Source: Actinacidiphila acididurans
GTDB taxonomy: Bacteria > Actinomycetota > Actinomycetes > Streptomycetales > Streptomycetaceae
NCBI RefSeq assembly: GCF_016918855.1
Contig: NZ_JADKYB010000010.1
Span: 1 to 64,000 of the forward strand
Length of the DNA stretch: 64,000 nucleotides
Direction of reading: 5' to 3'
Positions 35,067-43,635 of this stretch are shown in pieces; position 1 is the first letter of the stretch; each line of letters starts with the position of its first letter. The position numbers and the translations under genes are program-made. The notes under the pieces are model-generated. The model had not been told where the DNA came from. It saw only the letters and a program-made list of their open reading frames with translations, and searched no databases.

Positions 35067-37760
35067 TCAGCCGCGGCCGGCGAAGTCCGGTGGCTGCACG
35101 CTGGGTTGCACCACCAGCACCGGCCGGCTCGGCGGATCGAGGCCGGCCGGGCGGGCCCGCAGGTCGCGCGGGCCCAGCACGTCCTTGGCCACGACCAGCA
35201 CCTGCGCCTCGAAGGTGCCGTCGGGCGCCACGACAACCGGCGTGCTGGACGCCGTGATGCCGCGGCTCCAGGACAGCGGGACCACCGTGCCGGGCGGGAA
35301 GTCCCGGCCCCGCGCCAGCACCACGTCACCCGGCTTGACCACGTCCGGAGCGACCGTCAGCACCGGCCGGAGCACCCGTATCCGGGCCGACGCCGAATTG
35401 TCGCCGGTCCGCGGATCGCGCGGCGCGCCGTGCACGGACACCCGTACGGTGCCGGTCAGCGCCACGTGGTAGACGGCCTGCTGGAGCAGCGTCAACCGGC
35501 CGCCGGGGGGCACGTCGCAGGGTGCGGCGGCGGTGCACGCCGGCAGGCTGCCCACACTGCTCGCGCCGGACCCGGCGGGACGCGGCCACGCGGTGCTCAC
35601 GACGACGCCGGTCGCGGTCCGGGGGCCGGTGTTGGTGACGGTGATACGGGCGTACGTGCCCGCGCCGGTGTACGCCGGGGTGGGCGCCACGCTGATGCGA
35701 ACGGCGAGGTCGGCCTGGTCGGGGACGGGCGCGGGCAGCACGGTGAAGGCGGCGGTCGCGGAGCCGGTGTTGCCGGCCGCGTCCGTGGCGGTGCAGGTGA
35801 CCTTGGTGGTGCCCAGCGGGAAGAGGGTGCCGGAGGGCGGCGCGCAGGTGACCGGCAGCGGCCCGTCGACGGCGTCCTGGGCGGTGGCGGTGTACGTGAT
35901 CCGGGTGCCGCTCGGGCCGGCGGCCTGGACGGCACGGCTGTCGAGGGTCACGACGGGGGCGGTGACGTCGCGGACGGCGATGCCGATGATCTCCTGGTAG
36001 GGGTTGGCGGGGGTGGGCAGGTCGGTGCCGGGCGGGGCGCCGGGGCCGCCGGGGGTGCCTCCCGGGGCGCCCGCGGTGGTGCCGGTGGTGGGGCCGGGCG
36101 TCGGGCCGGAGGTGGTGCCCGCTGTGGTGCCGGGTGGGCCGCCGGGGCCTTCGGTGGTGCCCTGCGCGGCGCCGCCTTGCGTCGTACCCGGGCTGCCGCC
36201 CTGGGAGTCGCCCGCAGCGGTCCCGGGGCCGGCACCCGTACCGCCGAGGAGCCCGATGCCGCCGCCCGGGCCGCCCGAGGCGTCACCCGACGCCGTACCT
36301 GGGCCCGTCCCCGTACCCGTACCGGAGCCGCAGTCGTCGGTGCCGCCGATCAGCCCGCCGACCGCGCCCGCCACGAGACCGCCCCCGGACCCGCCGACGA
36401 GCCCGCCGGCCAGCCCCGCGATCGCTCCCCAGCCGCAGGATTGGTCACCGAACCCGGCGGCGCGGGCGCTTGGCGGTACACCGGTGCGGTCGGTGCCTCC
36501 GGCTTCCCCGGTCCCGGGATCGGCGACCGTACTCCCGGGGTCGGCTGCCGTACTCGCGGCGGGGTCGTACGTACCGGTTCGTACCGGCCGGGTGCGGCGG
36601 CTCACGGCGTCCTGGGCGACGACGTCCGGGGCGGCCGCGTCCGGCACCTTGCCGTCGAGCAGGAACTGGACGACGCAGGTGAGTTCCGCGCCCTGGGGCG
36701 CGTCGGGGGCCACGCCGATCGTCTCGGTGAAGGTGGCGGCGGTGCCGCTGGTCACGGTGCGGCTCGCCGGGTCGAGGGTGACCCCGAGGGCGGGGTCGCA
36801 GCCGAGGGTCTGGTGGGTGACGGCGGTCGGCAGGTTGGCCAGGCCCTGGGCGATGGTGTCGGCCACCTGGGCGGCGTCGATCCGCTCGAAGAGCTTGCCG
36901 TTGGTGGCGTTGACGACGGTGGTGGCCTCATTGGGCTCGTGGTTCTCGTCCTCGACGGGCGGGTCGGCCGCGGCCGTTTTGTCGGCGGTGTTCTTGTAGG
37001 GGCCGCCGCTGCCGTTGAGGCCGTCGCCGATGGAGGTGGCGACGTCGAGGGCGAGGACGCGGGCCCCCGCGGCGTTCAGGGCCGCGGTGGCGTCGCCGAG
37101 GGTGTGCCCATTGCTGGGGTCGTGGCTGGAGGCGTCGCTGACCAGGACGACGACCGGGCTGGCCCCGGGCCGGAAGGCGGTCTCGCCGCCGCTGCCGTTG
37201 GCGATCTGCCAGAGCGCGTTGATCCAGTCCTCGGAGGGGCCCGGGCTGCCCAGGCCGCGGTCGGTGCGGAGCTGATTCACGCCCTTCTGCACGGCGGTCA
37301 GGTCGTAGGTGAGCCCCTGGAGGACCGTGAACACCCGGGCGTCGCCGTCGGTGATGTCGCCGAAGGTGGCCACGGCGAACCTGGAGTCGGGCTGTTCCTG
37401 GCGGACCTTTGTGGTGATGTCCCCCAGGTACGTCTGCACGTTCCCGATGACCTCGCCCATGCTGTTGGTGCCGTCCACCAGCAGCACCACGTCCGGGCGG
37501 GGCGGGATCACGGGCGTCGCCACGGTCTTGGTCACCTGGAGCGACCCGCCGGGCGCGAGCGCCTGGTCCACCAGGGCGGGCGTGACGGGTTGCGCCGCCG
37601 CGTCCGGGCGCGGGCCGGCGGCCACGCCCGGGACGATCCCGACGGCGAGCAGCAGGGCCGCGGCGGCGGTACCGAGCCGTACGACACGCCCTGCGCGGCC
37701 GGCCGCCCGGGGCGCCCGCGCCGCGGCCTCGCGTGCGCCGAAGCGCTGAACCCTCCGCAC
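35067..37760 (-). CDS. Secreted VWA-domain protein with HYR and DUF11-like domains
   Basis: The 897-residue protein has a signal peptide (hydrophobic AAAALLLAVGIVPGVAAG, about 28-45) and a von Willebrand A domain with the MIDAS sequence DGTNSMG near residue 88, spanning about 80-300. A Cys-containing beta domain (about 305-370) and a long Gly/Thr/Pro-rich linker follow. Then come a HYR/Ig domain (YTATAQDAVDGPLPVTCAPP), a DUF11-like CARDB domain (ARITVTNTGPRTATGVVVST) and a final Ig-like domain. It probably acts on the cell surface in adhesion or binding. GTG 37760 follows a GGGGGG stretch. It lies 47 bp upstream of the cap gene, so co-transcription with the eCIS genes is likely, though its role is unknown. 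Confidence 0.82.
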   Translation of the reverse strand: MRRVQRFGAREAAARAPRAAGRAGRVVRLGTAAAALLLAVGIVPGVAAGPRPDAAAQPVTPALVDQALAPGGSLQVTKTVATPVIPPRPDVVLLVDGTNSMGEVIGNVQTYLGDITTKVRQEQPDSRFAVATFGDITDGDARVFTVLQGLTYDLTAVQKGVNQLRTDRGLGSPGPSEDWINALWQIANGSGGETAFRPGASPVVVLVSDASSHDPSNGHTLGDATAALNAAGARVLALDVATSIGDGLNGSGGPYKNTADKTAAADPPVEDENHEPNEATTVVNATNGKLFERIDAAQVADTIAQGLANLPTAVTHQTLGCDPALGVTLDPASRTVTSGTAATFTETIGVAPDAPQGAELTCVVQFLLDGKVPDAAAPDVVAQDAVSRRTRPVRTGTYDPAASTAADPGSTVADPGTGEAGGTDRTGVPPSARAAGFGDQSCGWGAIAGLAGGLVGGSGGGLVAGAVGGLIGGTDDCGSGTGTGTGPGTASGDASGGPGGGIGLLGGTGAGPGTAAGDSQGGSPGTTQGGAAQGTTEGPGGPPGTTAGTTSGPTPGPTTGTTAGAPGGTPGGPGAPPGTDLPTPANPYQEIIGIAVRDVTAPVVTLDSRAVQAAGPSGTRITYTATAQDAVDGPLPVTCAPPSGTLFPLGTTKVTCTATDAAGNTGSATAAFTVLPAPVPDQADLAVRISVAPTPAYTGAGTYARITVTNTGPRTATGVVVSTAWPRPAGSGASSVGSLPACTAAAPCDVPPGGRLTLLQQAVYHVALTGTVRVSVHGAPRDPRTGDNSASARIRVLRPVLTVAPDVVKPGDVVLARGRDFPPGTVVPLSWSRGITASSTPVVVAPDGTFEAQVLVVAKDVLGPRDLRARPAGLDPPSRPVLVVQPSVQPPDFAGRG

Positions 37761-37932
37761 AGAACCCCCCGAACCCGGAACGGACACGTACGCCGGGCGC
37801 CACGGTCGCGGGTTCCGGACCGTCGCGGCAGGTGAGAGCGGGCCAATCCATCGGGTAGGGGGGCGGTGCCTCATCGGGCAGGGGGGCGGGTGAGGCTTCT
37901 CAGGAGGGGCGGTGGGGGGCGGGAGGACGGCT

Positions 37933-38077
37933 GGGCGGACCACCGGGCGTACCGACGTACCGGCAGACGTACGCGGTCAGGCGGCGCGGGCGGGGCTTGT
38001 CCGGAGGTTGGAAGCCGGGCGGACCACCGGACGTACCGACGTACCGACGTATCGACGGGCGTACGCGGTCAGGCGGC
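37933..38077. repeat. Direct repeats at the 3' end of the SARP gene
   Basis: A 53-bp block (37933-37985) is repeated imperfectly at 38017-38077 with an extra CGTACCGA-type unit. Both contain GGGCGGACCACCGG, runs of ACGTACCG, and CGTACGCGGTCAGGCGGC. The second copy covers the SARP stop codon. The 308-bp gap between the SARP and VWA genes holds nothing else recognisable. Confidence 0.75.
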
Positions 38078-38902
38078 CCGGCATCTCACGTGCTCGTCGC
38101 TGTACGGGTGGCGGCCGGCCAGCAGCGCGTGCTGGGCCGTCCGCAGCGCCGGACCGGGCTCGACGCCGAAGTCGCGGGCCATGACCTCGCGGGCCCGGGC
38201 GTAGGCGTCGAGGGCCTCCGTACGGCGCCCCGCCCGGCTCAGCGCCTGCATGAGCTGCCGGTGGAACTCCTCGTACCGCGGATGGTCCGCGCACAGCCGC
38301 TCGAGCCCGCCGATCACCTCGTGCCCCTGGCCGCGGCAGATCACCACGTCGATGTGGTCGCGTACCACCGCGAGCCGTTCCTGGGCCAGGCGGGCAAGGT
38401 GGGAGTCGAGCACGCCGGACCGCTCGACGTCGCTGAGCGCCCGGCCCGGCCACATCTCCAGCGCGCGGTGGAACATCTCCCCGGCCTCGTGGCAGTGCCC
38501 CCGCGCCAGGCGGGCCCGGCCGGTCGCGACGACCGTACGGAACCGGTCGAGGTCGAGCTGTCCCGGCCGCACCCGCAGCACGTATCCGGAGGCCTCGGTC
38601 CCCAGCACGGGGTGCTCGCGCGCGTCGCGGCGGGCGGCGCTGTGTGCCGGGTCGAGCAGGCGGCGCAGGCTGGAGATGTAGATCTGCAGTGCGGCGGTCG
38701 CCGATCGCGGTGGGCGCGCTCCCCACAGGGCGCCGACCAGGCGGTGCGCGGGGAACGGGGCGTTGGCGGACAGCAGCAGGAGCGCGAGAAGCGTGCGGTG
38801 CTTGAGCGGACCGGGTGTGCAGGGGACGCCGTCCCGGAGGACCGCCAAAGGGCCGAGCACACGATAGTGCAGGCGTTCCGCTTCGTCTTCGCTTTTTGCC
38901 AT
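38069..38902 (-). CDS. SARP-family transcriptional activator
   Basis: The 277-residue protein has an OmpR-like winged helix (about 10-100: HYRVLGPLAVLRDG, LKHRTLLALLLLSANAPFPA, TAALQIYISSLRRLLDP) and a bacterial transcriptional activator (BTAD) helical domain (about 108-250: DRFRTVVATGRARLARG, EEFHRQLMQALSRAGRRTEA). There is no NB-ARC domain, so it is a small SARP like ActII-ORF4. SARPs usually activate nearby genes; here the candidates are the VWA and eCIS genes downstream on the same strand. ATG 38902 has a GGAAG a short distance upstream. Confidence 0.9.
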   Translation of the reverse strand: MAKSEDEAERLHYRVLGPLAVLRDGVPCTPGPLKHRTLLALLLLSANAPFPAHRLVGALWGARPPRSATAALQIYISSLRRLLDPAHSAARRDAREHPVLGTEASGYVLRVRPGQLDLDRFRTVVATGRARLARGHCHEAGEMFHRALEMWPGRALSDVERSGVLDSHLARLAQERLAVVRDHIDVVICRGQGHEVIGGLERLCADHPRYEEFHRQLMQALSRAGRRTEALDAYARAREVMARDFGVEPGPALRTAQHALLAGRHPYSDEHVRCRAA

Positions 38903-39335
38903 GACTTCCAGCTCTTTTCCTCCGCTCGGTCTCGTAATTGCCGGTGGCACGGAATTCTTTCCGGTCAGCACGACGAGCCTCCTGATTCTGTGCTCTTTTC
39001 CGCACGCCAGGGTGCCGGCGGTCGTGGCGCGAGGGCTCGGCGCACGAATGGCGTGCGCCTCTGGTGCCACTGGGACGGCTGCGTACCAAGGGAGCAGGGC
39101 GACGAAACGTACTGGTGGGCCGGTCCGGAAAAACCGCGGAGAAGCGCCCGGATGCGTGCGCGCGCGTACCGCCCCCCGGGTGCCGTCACATCGCGAACGA
39201 CGTTGACCGAGAATCCCTCATTTCCCGCCGGGGAAATAGCGGTATTCAAGACAGAATGGCGGGCCGAGTGGCCGATCCTGTCAATGGGCCCGATTCCGGT
39301 GAGCGGGCCGTGTTACGGCTCAGGAGGCTCGGGGT
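38903..39335. other. Intergenic region upstream of the SARP gene
   Basis: This 433-bp gap holds the SARP promoter region and an 18-bp near-perfect palindrome at 39220-39237 (ATTTCCCGCCGGGGAAAT). It is less GC-rich than its surroundings. No credible gene was seen. Confidence 0.55.
39220..39237. promoter_or_regulatory. 18-bp palindrome, possible operator or small hairpin
   Basis: ATTTCCCGCCGGGGAAAT matches its own reverse complement at 16 of 18 positions. It lies about 320 bp upstream of the SARP start and about 100 bp past the Sir2 stop. It could be an operator or a short terminator for sir2. Confidence 0.4.
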
Positions 39336-40277
39336 TCAGGCGGCGAGGCGGTCGGCCAGGTGGGTGAGGGTGGCGCCGAGCGGCAGGTCGAGGCGGGCGG
39401 TGGCGAGCGGGTCGCCGCGGGTCACGCCCTGGTTGACGATGGCGACGGGTTTGCCCTGCTTGGCGGCGTGGCGTACGAAGCGCAGCCCGGACATCACGGT
39501 GAGCGAGGACCCGAGGACGAGCAGGGCGGAGGCCGCGTCGACGAGGTCGTAGCACTGCGCCACGCGGGGCTTGGGCACGTTCTCCCCGAAGAAGATCACG
39601 TCGGGCTTGAGGGTGCCCGTACGGCAGATCTGGCAGCTCACGGTGCGGAAGCCGGCGATGCGCTCGTCGGCCAGTTCGGCGTCGCCGTCGGGGTTGACCT
39701 GGGCGGCGACGGCGCGGAACCCCGGGTTGGCCTCGTCCAGCCGCTGATCCAGGTGCTCGCGCGTACTGCGGTTTCCGCAGGTCAGACATACAACGTGGTG
39801 CAGGCTCCCGTGCAGCTCGATGGCCTGCGGCGTCCCGGCGGCGGCGTGCAGCCCGTCCACGTTCTGCGTGATCACCCCGGCCACGAACCCGCCCCCGACC
39901 AGCCGCGTCACCGCCCGATGCCCGTCATTCGGCCGCGCCTCGCCCACGGCGCGCCACCCCAGATGACTGCGCGCCCAGTACCGCTGCCGGCTCTCCTCAC
40001 TCCCGGCGAACTCCTGGTACGTCATCGGCGTCCCCCGCCGCCGGCTCCCCGTGACCCCCCGGTAGTCCGGAATCCCCGACTCAGTGGACAACCCGGCCCC
40101 ACTGAGCACGACGACTCCGCCCCCTTCCAGCATCCCGACGACGGCCTCCACACCCGCCCCGGCCGCCTCATCACCCATACCTGCAAGGCCACTTGACGCG
40201 GCGTCCGCCACGGCCGTCCCGTCCAACGAGCTTGCACTGACACTGCCCGACTGGGCGGGCGGGGCACTGGTGTCCAT
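39336..40277 (-). CDS. Sir2-family NAD-dependent protein deacylase
   Basis: The 313-residue sirtuin has LSGAGLSTESGIPDYRG (about 52-68), ITQNVDGLH with the catalytic-region Asn/Asp, the His of IELHGSLHHVVC, two zinc pairs (CLTCG and CQICRTG), then PDVIFFGENVP and VLGSSLTVMSG. It removes acyl groups from protein lysines using NAD. ATG 40277 gives a 45-residue Ala/Ser-rich N-terminal extension; an internal ATG at 40178 is an alternative. The reading frame is open upstream of it through the antisense tRNA into the integrase, but that continuity is taken as accidental. Confidence 0.9.
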   Translation of the reverse strand: MDTSAPPAQSGSVSASSLDGTAVADAASSGLAGMGDEAAGAGVEAVVGMLEGGGVVVLSGAGLSTESGIPDYRGVTGSRRRGTPMTYQEFAGSEESRQRYWARSHLGWRAVGEARPNDGHRAVTRLVGGGFVAGVITQNVDGLHAAAGTPQAIELHGSLHHVVCLTCGNRSTREHLDQRLDEANPGFRAVAAQVNPDGDAELADERIAGFRTVSCQICRTGTLKPDVIFFGENVPKPRVAQCYDLVDAASALLVLGSSLTVMSGLRFVRHAAKQGKPVAIVNQGVTRGDPLATARLDLPLGATLTHLADRLAA

Positions 40278-40521
40278 GAGAAGCAGGGTACGTCGCGGGG
40301 CGGAGCCCCTACGGGGTCGAGGGCACAGGACCGGCCAGCGGCGGGTGGAGCCGGGGCCCCGGGGAACCGCCCGCCGGTATGGCCCCCCGAGGGGACCCGG
40401 AAGCCCTGAGAGCGACCGGGCGGCCGCCCCACCGGAACACGCGAGCAACCACCCCCCAAGGTGCGGTATTGTTCTCGTGCGCGGTCGGAAGGGGGTCCTC
40501 CCCCGCAAAACGATCAAGCAC

Positions 40522-40595
<74 letters not shown>

Positions 40596-42251
40596 CGGTG
40601 TTGTCGCAGGTGAGGGCCGGTTTTCCGATACAGGAAGACCGGCCTTCAGTGCGTTCTGGGACGCTCTGGGTGTGAACTGGGTGTGATCTTGACCGGCGCC
40701 CTGGCGGGATCCGGCACGCTCCTGCAACAGCCGGTCCAGCACCGGCACGGGAGAGCGCGGGTGCAACAGCTGGCGGGCGTCCAGCGACTCGTACCAGACC
40801 TCGGTCAGGCCCTCCACGAGCCTGGCTCGCATCGAGTCGGTGACATGGGCATAGCGAGCGCTGACCGAACCGTCCTCGTGCCCCATCCGCTCGTCCATGA
40901 GGACCTTCGGTGTCCCAAGCTCCTCCATCAGCGTCCGGTGACCGTGCCGCAGGCCGTGCCGGGTCAGCCGCTCCTTGACCGGCAGCCAGCACGCCTCTGC
41001 CCGGTTGGAGGCCCCGCGGCCGCGCACCGGCACCCCGGGGAACGGCCCGCCCGTCACGGGAACCGGGTGGGCCTCACGTGCCTTCTTCGGGTACCAGCCG
41101 GTCGCGGCCGGGGTGAAGATCCACGCCGCGTGGCCCGACCTTCGCCAGTGGGCGGCCTGACGCGGCGGTCCGGCCTGGCGGACGAAGCCCAGTTCCGCAA
41201 TGGCCTTCTCGACGCGGACACGGGTCCTCTCGGCGACCATGTCGGGTCGGTTGAGGACGTTGGAGACCGTGCCGGTGGAGACGCCGGCCAGCTCGGCAAC
41301 CTGGCGCAGCGTCGGCCCCATCTGCCGGGTTCCGCCGATGCCGCGCCCGCTGTACACGTACGTCCGGCCGTGACACGGGCAGGGCTTCGGCCTGGTGCGG
41401 GCGATGTGGTCGCCGACGAGGTCCGCGAGCCACTGCGGGGAGTCGATGGTGCGGTAGCTGTCGTCCTTGGGCGGGCACCGCTCCAGCTCGCCGGAGTCCA
41501 GCTCGTACAGCTGCCACTCGATCCGGAAGGCGCGCGCCTCACGCCGGGCGTACTGCGTCTCCAGGCCGACGATTTCACCCCAGCGCATGCCCGTATACGT
41601 CTTGTGGATGTGCGCCACGAACTCGTCGTCGCGGCCGGACAGCAGGGACGCGCGTTCGGCGATCAGCAGGGAGCCGAGCATGGTGGTGATCTGCTTCTCG
41701 GGGCCCCGATGCTGACTCCTCCCATGCCTGCGCCCTCGCCCGCGGCGGCGCTCTGCCACATTCCTGTCGGCGTGGCCGGCGTCCACCGCGTCGAGGAGGA
41801 TGCGGTGCAGGAGCTTGCGGTACCCCTTCACGCTGTTGTCTGCGAACTGCCGCAGTTGCTCTTTTTCCCACGCGGCCACCATGCCTGCGGTGATGTCACG
41901 GATCGGCATGTCGCCGAACGTGGGCAGCAGGTGTGCCAGCGACCTGGCGTAGTTCTGCTCCGTTGAGGCGGCGAGGCCCAGATTCGTCGTCGCTTGGGTC
42001 GCGAATTCTCCGAAGGTAATCTTTTGGGTAGAAGCGGCCTGCTCGGGCGGAATCCAGCGGCCCTTCTTCGCCGCCTCGAACGCGTCGGCTTCGGCCTTCT
42101 CGGCTGCCTTCTGCGCGGTCGTCTTGGTCGGGTAGCGGACGGCGCGGCCGTCCTGGTCCTTGACGTAGTCCTGTGCCGTGCGATCCGGCCGCTGGTAGCA
42201 CGCCCGGAAGTACGTCTTCCCCCTGGCGGTTCGTTTCTCCGCGTATGCCAT
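40596..42251 (-). CDS. int: Tyrosine site-specific integrase with embedded LacI-type HTH
   Basis: From ATG 42251 the protein has an AP2-like arm-binding start (residues about 1-60), a SAM-like core-binding domain (about 75-150: TTNLGLAASTEQNYARSLAH) and the catalytic domain. Box I Arg is in YTGMRWGEIVG (about 220), the H-x-x-R is in TRHGLRHGHRTLMEELG (about 431), the next His in MGHEDGS (458) and the nucleophile Tyr in ARYAHVT (468). Between box I and H-x-x-R sits a complete LacI HTH (about 311-357: TLRQVAELAGVSTGTVSNVL). No stop occurs before the tRNA: the frame stays open through the antisense tRNA into sir2 (to 39336), so the C-terminal end given here is only the element boundary. An upstream 70-codon gene is 6 bp away. 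Confidence 0.88.
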
Positions 42252-42257
42252 GTGCGC

Positions 42258-42470
42258 TCACCGTTTTGTCTTGGCCAAGGCGTTCATGAGCTGCTGGGCG
42301 CTGCACTGCCGCCTTGCCAGGGCTGTAGTCATCGCCGCTTCTTCTTGCTCCGTGAAGCAGTCAGCATTGATAAGGAGGAGGTTGGGATACCGCTCATGGT
42401 CAATCCAGGCAACGACTTCCCTCGGGACTCCCGCAACGCGCTGCGACCGGCCGCAAGGCTCATCAGCCAT
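42258..42470 (-). CDS. Small protein upstream of the integrase, unknown function
   Basis: The 70-residue product (VPREVVAWIDHERYPNLLLI then FTEQEEAAMTTALARRQ) has no recognised domain and no clear HTH. ATG 42470 has GTGGAG 5-6 bp upstream, and the stop is 6 bp before the integrase start, so the two are co-transcribed. The position suggests an excision or integration accessory, but the sequence does not prove an excisionase. Confidence 0.65.
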   Translation of the reverse strand: MADEPCGRSQRVAGVPREVVAWIDHERYPNLLLINADCFTEQEEAAMTTALARRQCSAQQLMNALAKTKR

Positions 42471-42556
42471 GCGTACTCCACACTGATTCGCTGAGGTGGA
42501 TGTTCGATCTACAAACTTGTTCACGTCAGTTCCCAAAGCTTTGCATCGTCGTGACT

Positions 42557-42584
42557 CAGTGTCAACTGATACTGTGCGGACAGT
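42557..42584. promoter_or_regulatory. Overlapping inverted repeats in the int/XRE divergent region
   Basis: CAGTGTCAACTGATACTG (42557-42574) is an imperfect inverted repeat, and ACTGTGCGGACAGT (42571-42584) is an overlapping perfect 5-bp-arm repeat. They lie 38 bp before the XRE gene and about 90 bp upstream of the integrase operon, where the XRE protein could control both directions. Confidence 0.5.
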
Positions 42585-42621
42585 GACGGTCCAGCCAACG
42601 TCAGCGGACAGCAGGTGGGAT

Positions 42622-43089
42622 ATGGACGAGCAAGGCAAACGCCGGACGCTGGCGCAGCAGCTGGACACCCTGTTCAAAACGGTGCAGCCTCTCCGACGCG
42701 AGTTCACGTACGAGGAGGTCGCTCGCGGCTGCACGGAAGCCGGCCAGGGCACCTTCTCCAAGACGTACGTCTGGCAGTTGCGCACCGGGCAGCGAGAGAA
42801 CCCCACCAAACGGCACCTGGAAGCGCTCGCCACCTTCTTCGGTGTCCCGCCCGCGTACTTCTTCGACGACAGCGTGGCGACCCGGGTCGACTCCCAACTG
42901 GCGCTGGCTACCGCGCTCCGTGACTCCGAAGTGCGCGATGTGGCCCTGCGGATGATGCGCATGGACGACACAAGTCGGCAGTCAGTCGCCCGGATCGTTC
43001 AGGAAGTCATGCAGGTGTATACCGCTCGGTCTGGTGAACCAACCGACCCAGAGCAGCGACAGCAGGGTACGCCCAGGGGAATGAACTGA
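42622..43089 (+). CDS. XRE-family transcriptional regulator
   Basis: The 155-residue protein has an N-terminal HTH of the XRE type (about 8-85: LAQQLDTLFKTVQPLRREFT, TYEEVARG, TFSKTYVWQLRTGQRENPT, ALATFFGVPPAYFFDD), followed by a helical C-terminal region. ATG 42622 with GGTGGGA. It is the first gene of a four-gene operon (3 bp to ImmA). By analogy with ImmR/ImmA pairs, the next gene's protease may cleave it to derepress the element (inference). Confidence 0.9.
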   Translation: MDEQGKRRTLAQQLDTLFKTVQPLRREFTYEEVARGCTEAGQGTFSKTYVWQLRTGQRENPTKRHLEALATFFGVPPAYFFDDSVATRVDSQLALATALRDSEVRDVALRMMRMDDTSRQSVARIVQEVMQVYTARSGEPTDPEQRQQGTPRGMN

Positions 43090-43092
43090 GTC

Positions 43093-43632
43093 ATGGTAGG
43101 GAACTACCGAAGCGATCGGCGCCACCAGCGAAAGCGGTCGGCCGGCCTGCTGCGTGCCTGCAAAAAGCGGCTCGACGAACTGGACCTTCCAGTCGAGCTC
43201 GATATCACCAAACTTGTCGAACGCATCAGCGACCGACGTGGCCGGCCTATCGTCCTGATGCCCATCACCGTACGGACCTGCGATCCCTCCGGCCTGTGGA
43301 TCGCCACCGCCGAGGTGGACCTGATCGGATACCAGGCCAGTACCAGCCGTCATCATCAAGAGCACATCATCGCCCACGAACTCGGCCACATGATCTGCTG
43401 TCACCACGGCGTCGTCCAACCCGACGATCGCAGCGTGAGCTTGCTGTTCCCGGACCTCGCTCCGGACCTCGTCCGCGAACTCCTGCAACGCACCGGCTAT
43501 TCGGACGCCCAAGAGGAGGAGGCTGAAATCACCGGTAGCCTGCTCGCGGCCAACCTGATCAACGATACCTCCGCGACACCCGCCGCATCGGGCGTACTCG
43601 GCGGCCTGGAGTCGGCATGGGGGTTCCGATAG
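43093..43632 (+). CDS. ImmA/IrrE-family metallopeptidase
   Basis: The 179-residue protein has the zinc motif HELGH (about 95-99, inside QEHIIAHELGHMICCHHG) and a C-terminal helical region with the distal Glu likely in EEEAEITGSLLAANL. Family members cleave XRE-type repressors, as ImmA does for ImmR of ICEBs1. It starts 3 bp after the XRE stop, which supports pairing with that repressor. Confidence 0.9.
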   Translation: MVGNYRSDRRHQRKRSAGLLRACKKRLDELDLPVELDITKLVERISDRRGRPIVLMPITVRTCDPSGLWIATAEVDLIGYQASTSRHHQEHIIAHELGHMICCHHGVVQPDDRSVSLLFPDLAPDLVRELLQRTGYSDAQEEEAEITGSLLAANLINDTSATPAASGVLGGLESAWGFR

Positions 43633-43635
43633 CTC

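Noticed and set aside
35106..37835. Long plus-strand frame opposite the VWA gene
   Set aside because: Gly/Arg/Ala-biased with no domain; antisense shadow of the VWA coding sequence.
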